Assembly (NCBI GenBank): GCA_036873135.1
Contig: JAPTYO010000008.1
Span: 27,616,761 to 27,680,760 of the forward strand
Reading direction: 5' to 3'
From: Clarkia xantiana subsp. parviflora
Taxonomy: Eukaryota; Streptophyta; Magnoliopsida; Myrtales; Onagraceae
Length of the DNA stretch: 64,000 nucleotides
The notes below the pieces were generated by a model. The model was given only the letters and a program-made list of their open reading frames with translations, searched no databases and had not been told where the DNA came from. Positions 57,206-64,000 of this stretch are shown here, piece after piece. A program made the translations under genes and the position numbers. How positions within the stretch are numbered: the first letter of the stretch is position 1; each line of letters opens with the position of its first letter.

Positions 57206-58729
57206 CTATAGAAAAGCGCTCCCATGTCCACGGTGGAAAAGATTGTGTGCAATCTGATCCCTTGCCTGCGCCGCCGCAGCAGACCTGACGTTATTCTCCG
57301 GCACGATGTCGTCATCAAAAACCTCAAACCTCAGCTCGCTGCTCATCTCTTCTCCTCTCATCTCGCAGATATTGTGCAGCACACAGCATGCCCCAAGAAC
57401 ATACGGCAGGTCCGTAAGCTTCACCTCCGTTCTCTTCTGCAAGCAAGCCCACCGCCCCTTGAGGCGGCAAAACGCCTCCTTCCCCACCTTCAACACCTCC
57501 CCCATCTTCTTATTAAACGTGTCCTGCGTCCACGTCAGATTTTGGTGGCTGTACGGAACCAGAACCCAATCCGTCAGAGGGTAGCTGGTGTTGGCGGCGA
57601 CGCGGAGGTCGCTGAACAGCCCCGTCGCCGCCTTCTTGTACAGCGTCGAGTTTTCCAGCACGTGCTCGTCGGAGAACGACCCCGGCCACCCGATCGAGAT
57701 GTCGGTGAAGATTCCCTGTCTGTCGACCACCCCCTGGACGGTGATCGAGTACGACGTTTTCTGGTTCCTCTCCGTGTGCCGTTTGTTGTAATAGGCCGCG
57801 ACGCTGACCTTCGGCGCGATTATCGGCACGTGAGTCGTGTACATTGACCCGCCGATGTCGGGGATTCCTGACAAGACCTCAAACTCGTCTTTGATGGAGT
57901 GGAGATGGTCGCCGGTCGGCCACCGGACGAACTTCGGCAGAAGGACGGTCCTAATGGCGGTGCAGACCTCGAGGATGAGTTTATGGCAGGTGGAGATTCC
58001 TAGCCCGAACAGCTTCGAGACAAGACGCAGAGGTTGTCCGGTGGCCAGCCGCCATATGCAGACCGCCACCCGCTGCCGAACCGGAATCGCGTCCCGGAGC
58101 GTCGTGTTCTTCTTCGTCACGGCCGCGTCCAGCTCGTCGCAGATCATGTCGAAGGTGGCGCGGCTCATTCTGAAGGCCTTCTTAAAATCCTCCTCCGGAT
58201 AATCCGGGCTGCTGACCCGGTCCCACCAGTCTTTGGACCGATCCTTCACCCAGAGCCTCCTCGCCGGACCCGAGCCACCAGAGTCCTTCCTCGGCGGAGA
58301 CTTATGCTCCTCCTCCTCCACCGCTGCAAAAACCGCCGACCGGGCCCGCTTGGCCGGGTTTCTCACAGAATCAACCTCGTTGAGCTCGCCGGAGTAATGC
58401 CGATCCATCTGAGAGTAGTACTCGCTCATCACCTGCTGCGTCTTTCTGTGATTATCATCCATTAGAGACTTCTCAAGCTGCGCATCCGCCGCCCACTGCC
58501 CGGAATCCTCCATCTCCGCCTCGTCGATGAAAAGAAGTGACGTCAGCGCATCTCTCATTAGCTCACTGTTGCTTCCGCTGTTCTTGTTGGCGGCGAATCG
58601 GTCGTCCTCTGTTTTTTGACGTTTGGACGGTGCATCGTGGTGGTCGGTATCGTGGAACATGTTGTTGAAGAAGTGAGAGAAGTCAAGTTCTTGGTTGAGG
58701 AAGGGGAAAGGTGTGGTGGTCTCCTCCAT
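57206..58729 (-). CDS. Domesticated Harbinger (PIF) transposase, ALP1/HARBI1-like, At4g29780/At5g12010 type
   Basis: Single exon, 507 aa, clearly more GC-rich than its surroundings. The N-terminal 130 residues are acidic with basic nuclear-signal patches (SKRQK, PAKRAR). Then RRLWVKDRSKDWWDR (157-171), PDYPEEDFKKAFRMSRATFDM, and a helix-turn-helix-like PVRQRVAVCIWRLATGQPLR. The DDE_Tnp_4 nuclease fold follows (RHTERNQKTSYSITVQGVVD about 318-336, IGWPGSFSDEHVL, LKGRWACLQKRTEVKL, VLGACCVLHNICE). The usual first catalytic D (in a DGT context) is replaced by SMYTTH (296-300), and the usual glutamate before the LKGRW block appears as K. The enzyme is therefore probably inactive, as in ALP1-type proteins that act in chromatin or stress responses. 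No TIR or TSD flanks it; it is a host gene. Confidence 0.92.
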   Translation of the reverse strand: MEETTTPFPFLNQELDFSHFFNNMFHDTDHHDAPSKRQKTEDDRFAANKNSGSNSELMRDALTSLLFIDEAEMEDSGQWAADAQLEKSLMDDNHRKTQQVMSEYYSQMDRHYSGELNEVDSVRNPAKRARSAVFAAVEEEEHKSPPRKDSGGSGPARRLWVKDRSKDWWDRVSSPDYPEEDFKKAFRMSRATFDMICDELDAAVTKKNTTLRDAIPVRQRVAVCIWRLATGQPLRLVSKLFGLGISTCHKLILEVCTAIRTVLLPKFVRWPTGDHLHSIKDEFEVLSGIPDIGGSMYTTHVPIIAPKVSVAAYYNKRHTERNQKTSYSITVQGVVDRQGIFTDISIGWPGSFSDEHVLENSTLYKKAATGLFSDLRVAANTSYPLTDWVLVPYSHQNLTWTQDTFNKKMGEVLKVGKEAFCRLKGRWACLQKRTEVKLTDLPYVLGACCVLHNICEMRGEEMSSELRFEVFDDDIVPENNVRSAAAAQARDQIAHNLFHRGHGSAFL

Positions 58730-58950
58730 TGATGAAGAAAGCTTAGTAGTAATATTAATAAAGTGGATGTTTGAAAATGGAGATGTGAACGGCTCTGGAA
58801 ATATAAAGGTAATGGGGGAGAAGAGGAAGCGTGTGATGCAGTGTGAACGCGGCTGTTTGACGGTGAGTTGACTCAGTACAGAGAAAGGACATGGCGGGAA
58901 TTTTGTTTACGCGGTTGGGTCCCACGCCTTGTTCGAGCCAAGGTGGTGTT
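58730..58950 (-). promoter_or_regulatory. Promoter and 5' UTR of the Harbinger-derived gene
   Basis: Minus-strand upstream region; TTTATATTTCC-like TATA candidate near 58,797-58,807, about 70 bp before the ATG. It is moderately GC-rich compared with the flanking intergenic DNA. Confidence 0.35.
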
Positions 58951-58977
58951 TTATGTTTCCTTTCTTCAATTAATTAA

Positions 58978-59001
58978 GGTTAGATTAGATTAGATTAGAT
59001 T
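58978..59001. repeat. (GATTA)n microsatellite
   Basis: 'gttagattagattagatta': about five 5-bp units. Confidence 0.85.
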
Positions 59002-60869
59002 ATTAGATTGAGCAACGAGAAGCTTCCTGCTGCCTTGGCTAGGTCGGTGACAATATTTTTTCAATTTCATAACATGATTCTCTTCTAAATCTAACTAACT
59101 CTCGTTCGTATTAAACAATCTTTCACGTTGCTAGAGTCATGCCATCACAGAATAATTTCTTTTATTCTGTTTTTAATTATTTGATTAATAATAATGATTT
59201 ACTTCTTTAAAAAAAAATAATGATATCAATGTAAGAGGTCAACCTTTTGACTACTTTAATTTGTATAATAATAATAACTGTTATTTTTTTTATATATTAT
59301 ATTAAGGAAATATGAGAAATTATTCCGCCGTCTCAATGTATGACCGGCCAATAAATAAGAACGCATTATAAATATATATTATTAAATAAATAACTTTAGT
59401 ACAGGATTACAGCCCATTATAATTTCTCATAATTAATTTCTCATAACTAATTTTTCTTATAAATAAATAAAATAAAAATGTTTTATTTCAAATATAAATA
59501 TTATACAAGTGTTACTAGATTTTGATATTTTTTTAAAAAATCTTATTAGATATGGTGAATCCTAGAGGGCAAATGTCCTCCAGAGTTCAACATATCTAAT
59601 AGATTTTTAGATAAAAAAGAAAAAACTAGGAATACTCACATATATATAATATATTTTATAGAAGAAATTTGTTTTGTTAGGCCGAAAAAGAAGCATGGAT
59701 TAATCACGAGAAATTATATTGAATTGTAATTATGTGTTTAATTAAATTTGATTATATAATATATATTTATGACGTATCTTTTATTTATTGGATGGTTCAC
59801 ATGCTAAGAAGACGAATCCATTTAATAATTTCTCAGAAAATATGGAATCTCTCTTGCTTAAGATATGTGTGCTTTCACAAAATTGAACCATCAGAAAATA
59901 GTGACCGAAATGGTGAAACAAATCCTTTTTATAAAGGATAACTGTCTCTTGCATGTTAAGTAAGTAAGGTAGTAGAATTTAGAAATATAATCCATTTTTT
60001 CCCCAAAATTTAATAATAATTCTGTTTATGGATCATCATGATTGACTAGTAAAAATAGAATGGTATATGTATATCCTTCCTTACTATGATTAGGAATGAT
60101 AGCAAAGTCTTGCTTGATTGTATTGAGTTTGTCACCAAGTATTAGACGAATTCATTCACTGTTAAATAAAAAAACAAACTTAAAAGGGGATGACAGCTCA
60201 GGAGTGACGTAAGAGAGAGAGAGACAATTATATTTTGCAAGACTAGAGAAGAGAGTAGTCCCCCTACTAAACTAGAGGATTAATTTGACAAATGTTTTTT
60301 TAAAAACCTTTTTGACATCATCTTAAGTTATAAAGGTTTAACCATATTCAGTACACGGTTGACAAAAAAATAATAGTAGAAAAAGACACGTTGACAGTTG
60401 GAGGTCAGCTGTCAACTCAATCTATGTTTCACACGTGGAAGATGCTCAGCCGCTACAGTGTCCACATGTCACCATCGTTGCCGATGTCACCGTCGACGTA
60501 CCACTGTACTTTTTTCAATATATATACTAGTTTCGGAAACTATATTTACCCACGATCCGCTATTGGATTCTCTCCTATTCTAATCTTCGAATCTTCATTT
60601 GTTAATCTACTTCTCCAATTCTCTGAGCTATCCATCTTCTTCTTGATTATATCGATTTAATTATTTAACGTTGAATTTGGAGCTTGGACTCACTCTTAAA
60701 ATTAAATATATATTTATTTATTTATTAAAAAATCTGAACATAAAGTTTTTAGTCCTTTCGGTCAGCTCGGTTTTAAATAATTTTTCATACACATTCTATT
60801 CGTGTTGGCAAAATTATAAAAATATGAATCTTTCAATCATTTTCCACAAGTATATGTAGTTTTTTCTTT
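59002..60869. other. AT-rich intergenic DNA with one hairpin
   Basis: 59,536-59,612 has an 18-bp inverted repeat (aaaaatct-tattagatatg against catatctaatagattttt, one bulge) around a loop with 'agagggcaaatgtcctcca'. 60,390-60,520 is locally GC-richer ('gacgtcaccgtcgacgtacc'-like) without an identifiable gene. Nothing else recognised. Confidence 0.4.
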
Positions 60870-61060
60870 TTACATTTTTTTATTATCCTAAATGTGAATT
60901 TTATAGAAAATTTGATATTAATAATTGTGATATATATTTTAGGTGTAATTAAAAAAATTATACTTTTAAAGTTTTACCTACAACAATTAAACCATCCATA
61001 ATAATAAAAAGAATACAAGCATGATGTTTGTGAAGCATAATAAAAAAAATCCAAAAAAGT
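60870..61060 (+). repeat. Dispersed AT-rich repeat, copy 3 of 3
   Basis: Same block order as 16,925 and 32,325: 'taggtgtaattaaaaaaatt', 'acttttaaagttttacc', 'caattaaaccatcc', 'ataataaaaag', 'gcatgatgttt'. The most diverged copy. Confidence 0.55.
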
Positions 61061-62645
61061 ATAGACTAAATCAAACAAAAATTCATTACACGGTTTAAAA
61101 ATTAAGTGTTAAGAATCTAATCACGGTATCAAGTTTATATTATGTTACTTTTAGGTGTTTTGGGTTTAACTGTTACTAATATGTGTCATAAATTTAGTTT
61201 TTAGTTGCTTTTAAATTTTCCGTCTGATCTTTTGTTAAATTTAACAAATTTGGGTATGAATTTTTTTCAAATCATGTATATTTATGTCAATTAAGTTAAA
61301 CCGAATCTCAATTTTGGATAAGTTCTTAAATTTCACTGTATATACAAACTAATAGACATAAGTTAAAGGGAAACATAAATGTCATTTTTGTAATTTTCTC
61401 TCCTTTAAATGATTTTTTTTAGTAAAATGTGAACATATATTATACGTAAACAAGCAAAAGCAGCCTACAATCCCCTTACAAAAGTAGGGAGATTAGGGAC
61501 AAACCAGTATCCAGTTACACCAGCCGTAGCCGCCCATGCAACAATGTATGTGCTAAGCGTACGCGAGTTCTAGGAATAGAAATAACAACAGATAAAATAC
61601 GTTGTTGAATTTTATAGAGCCATTAGACAAAAATCCATTAAATTTAACAGAAAAAACGGACGAAAATCTAAAAGTAAATAAAACGAAACATATAACACCT
61701 ATCAACAACAATTTAAACTAGGAACACATAAAAATAACTATGTGCAAACTTGAGACTATAGTTAAATTTATAACTAAACATTAAACACAATTCATTATAT
61801 AAGCAAGCATGCGACTTGAGCGTGGATGAGGAGGACAACATAAATGCTTTAGTATGTTAAGGTATCAATTTAAATGAGGAATGTTGAAATAAACTTTGCA
61901 ATCGAGAAAACAGAATGACATAATGGACTGCATAGACTAAGCTAGGCAAGACCCAACATACAAATTATTATTAATTAATAGATAAGAAACAAAAGGCTAA
62001 GCGGGCAGACTTGAGACAAATGAACTTTTAGAAAATTAATAATCTAAATTTGTGAAACTCAACCTCATCAAAAGTTACTAAAACTGATTCAAATCATCTC
62101 GTATTCTGAGATCAACAAATAGTTCTTAAGAAAGAAAAATTCATACATACGACTAAAGACCACCGCTAGTATCGTTTCTCCAGGTCGAGAAAAATAAAAT
62201 AAAAATTCGAATAATAGTATGGAAATTGACGACACTATTTAAATTTTAATAATCTGTACGGGAAATGATAAACACATGATAAGGTATGACTTTTCATGAA
62301 TAGTCAAGTTTAGACTATCGTTTGTCTTCTTTCCACGGATGTTGAATTAGACCACCCGCATATAATAATAATAATAATCACTTAATAATGTCAAAGTTGC
62401 CGTACGCATCCTTTCCAATAACAGAAATAAATGATCTTTGATAAATACTTTGGCTGACAATTCATGTGTATTATAGTGTTTTGATAAACACGAACACACA
62501 AATTTAAATTTTGGGCCAATACGAATAGTAGTGCGAAAAAAATTCCTGTTACATCGAACACACTTGCAATATAAACACTATAGCACGTGCACGATAAAAG
62601 TAACACAAAATGATAATAAAAATCATGATATCATAACTTATAATA
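61061..62645. other. AT-rich intergenic DNA, nothing recognised
   Basis: Around 61,240 and 61,660 'aaatttaacaaa/gaaaa' and 'ccgtctgat/ggacgaaaatct' phrases look like the arms of another decayed foldback, but termini and target duplications could not be set. Confidence 0.35.
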
Positions 62646-62654
62646 TTTTAAAAT

Positions 62655-63300
62655 GGGTTAAGAACATAAGAATGGTCTGAATAATGACCCATATTGACAG
62701 AAAATGTCTGAATGTTCAAAAGTTGATATTAAGAGTCTGAATTATCATGTTTATTGTTTTTCCGTCTAAAAAGTTATGTTAAATTTAACAGAACCACGTG
62801 AAATGTTGGAATTACCAATTTGCAATTATTGTAACAATTTAATTAATGAAATATGAAATGTCTAAAATACCTCTGCCCACTAATTATGCCCTTAAAAGCC
62901 ACCACGGCTCCGGCCACCGCCACCACCCGGCTCCGACGACCACCACCCCAGCTCCGGCGACCACCCGGAGCCGTGGTGGAGGTCGCCGGAGCTGGGGTGG
63001 TGGTCGCCGGAGCCGGGTGGCGGTTACCGGAGCCGTGGTGGCTTTAAGGGCATTTTCATCTTTTCAGGTCAAACATGTGAGGGGCACACTTTGGTCGGAG
63101 GGCATTTTCGGGATTCCAGTTTACTTTCGATCACATGTCAAGCATGTGACCAAATTCCGTTAGTTTTAACGGCAAAAATTGACGGAGACCTCTTATATCA
63201 ACAAGTTGAAAATTCAGACCCTTAATATTAACATTTGAACATTCAGACCTCTCCCGTCAACACGGGCCAAAATTCAGGTCCTTTCTTGTATTCTTAACCC
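62655..63300. mobile_element. MULE-like foldback element 4 (646 bp, perfect 9-bp TSD)
   Basis: Terminus GGGTTAAGAA, with identical flanks TTTTAAAAT at 62,646-62,654 and 63,301-63,309. The arms share 'atggtctgaata'-type and 'gttgatattaagagtctga' blocks and 'ttaacagaaccacgtg'. The short GC-rich centre (62,895-63,045) is a palindrome of 'ccggcgaccacc' and 'ggtggtcgccgg'. Same family as elements 1 and 3; no transposase. Confidence 0.87.
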
Positions 63301-63309
63301 TTTTAAAAT

Positions 63310-64000
63310 TGACAATTATTTATTAAAGTGTAAATATAGTACTTAAATTTTAAACTATCAAACATACTAATTAAAATAATTGTATTTATAAATAGGTGTC
63401 CTGCTATTGTATTGTGCATATTTTGAAACCTAAAAATGAGCAGAACACGAAAATACTATCGTGCTATCAAACTATCAAATTCAAACACGAACAAGAACAC
63501 GGTTTTTTTTGTGTGTTTGTATCATACAATCATGTCACGATATAACTTGCCAGCTTTACTTTCTTGGGCGTATTTACTATTTATTTATATCAAGCCTGCT
63601 TCTACTTGTGAACACAGTTTCAACTTTCATCATAGAAGCACAGTAGTAAGCAATTTTTTTTTTATTTCTAGCCAAAAGTAAGCTATATTCAAACAAACCT
63701 CTTCAACCAAAAAAAAAAAAACTTCCATATATACAGATTCTGGATTTGATACTTTTTTCAAGCAACATTCTCAAGTAGGACAGGACGGTGTTTACACAAA
63801 ATCAATAGAAAATGCCAATTGTCTTCTCCATCAACTAGAATTCAACAGTAGGATGGAATGAAACAGGACAATTGACACGTTTCTGCTGACTTGGTGGAAA
63901 CACCACCATGATCACACAAGAAAGAATTGGTCCTTTTCAAGCAATGACAAATGACAACTAAAAAATGCAAACCCTAGTGTCCTAATGGATATTTACAAGA
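63310..64000. other. Unassigned DNA at the right window edge
   Basis: No coding frame that I trust. The last 250 bp are less AT-rich and look like transcribed UTR sequence, possibly of a gene beyond the window, but no exon can be shown. Confidence 0.3.

Noticed and set aside
57224..58465. Plus-strand open frames of up to 207 codons
   Set aside because: Antisense shadows of the GC-rich Harbinger-derived gene.
63436..63681. Open frame of 81 codons near the right edge
   Set aside because: AT-rich, no homology I recognise, no promoter or splice context.

Overview
The window is nuclear DNA from a flowering plant, most likely a core eudicot. The evidence is GT-AG introns in host genes (one of 16 exons, one of 14), AT-rich intergenic DNA, plant site II and telo-box promoter motifs, and a dense, nested load of plant transposons (Ty3 Tat and chromovirus lineages, LINE, Helitron, MULE-like foldbacks, hAT MITE, TRIM). 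I cannot name the species. All functions are read from sequence and family knowledge; nothing was searched.

Layout. 1-10,985 is repeat DNA: the 3' end of a Tat-type Ty3 retrotransposon (antisense ORF remnant plus LTR 1209-1936) inserted into a decayed chromovirus pol (1951-5000), then several unrelated tandem arrays (5.1-8.0 kb), unclassified repeat DNA, and an LTR-like end near 10.4-10.98 kb. 11,310-16,435 (minus) is a complete 16-exon DGAT1 gene (525 aa). 16.9-36.6 kb is a transposon-rich gap: foldback elements with 9-bp target duplications (18,690; 28,452; 35,913), an LTR remnant (21,080), a TRIM split by a Helitron that carries a broken ribosomal protein L18a fragment (22,974-26,650), a 5'-truncated LINE, a hAT MITE (31,578) and an inverted-repeat element that captured part of a TMK-type receptor kinase (33,178-34,195). 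37,367-38,242 (plus) is a small two-span membrane-protein gene, convergent with a 14-exon gene on the minus strand (38,909-44,970, 1218 aa, plant-specific family of unknown function). 46,089-56,579 is a young, complete Tat-type LTR retrotransposon whose LTRs differ at 3 of 637 positions. 57,206-58,729 (minus) is a single-exon domesticated Harbinger transposase. The rest is AT-rich intergenic DNA with one more foldback element (62,655-63,300).

How the parts relate. The four host genes appear to form a conserved neighbourhood: from memory, Arabidopsis homologues of the 1218-aa gene and the Harbinger-derived gene are adjacent on chromosome 4, and homologues of DGAT1 and the 1218-aa gene lie close together on the related chromosome 2 segment. 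The most unusual biology is in the Tat retrotransposon: opposite to gag-pol it carries a separate transcription unit with its own TATA box and four exons joined by phase-consistent introns (843 aa predicted). The unrelated Tat remnant at the left edge keeps the same design (TATA, tiny first exon, GT donor), which suggests a conserved spliced antisense gene inside these retroelements.
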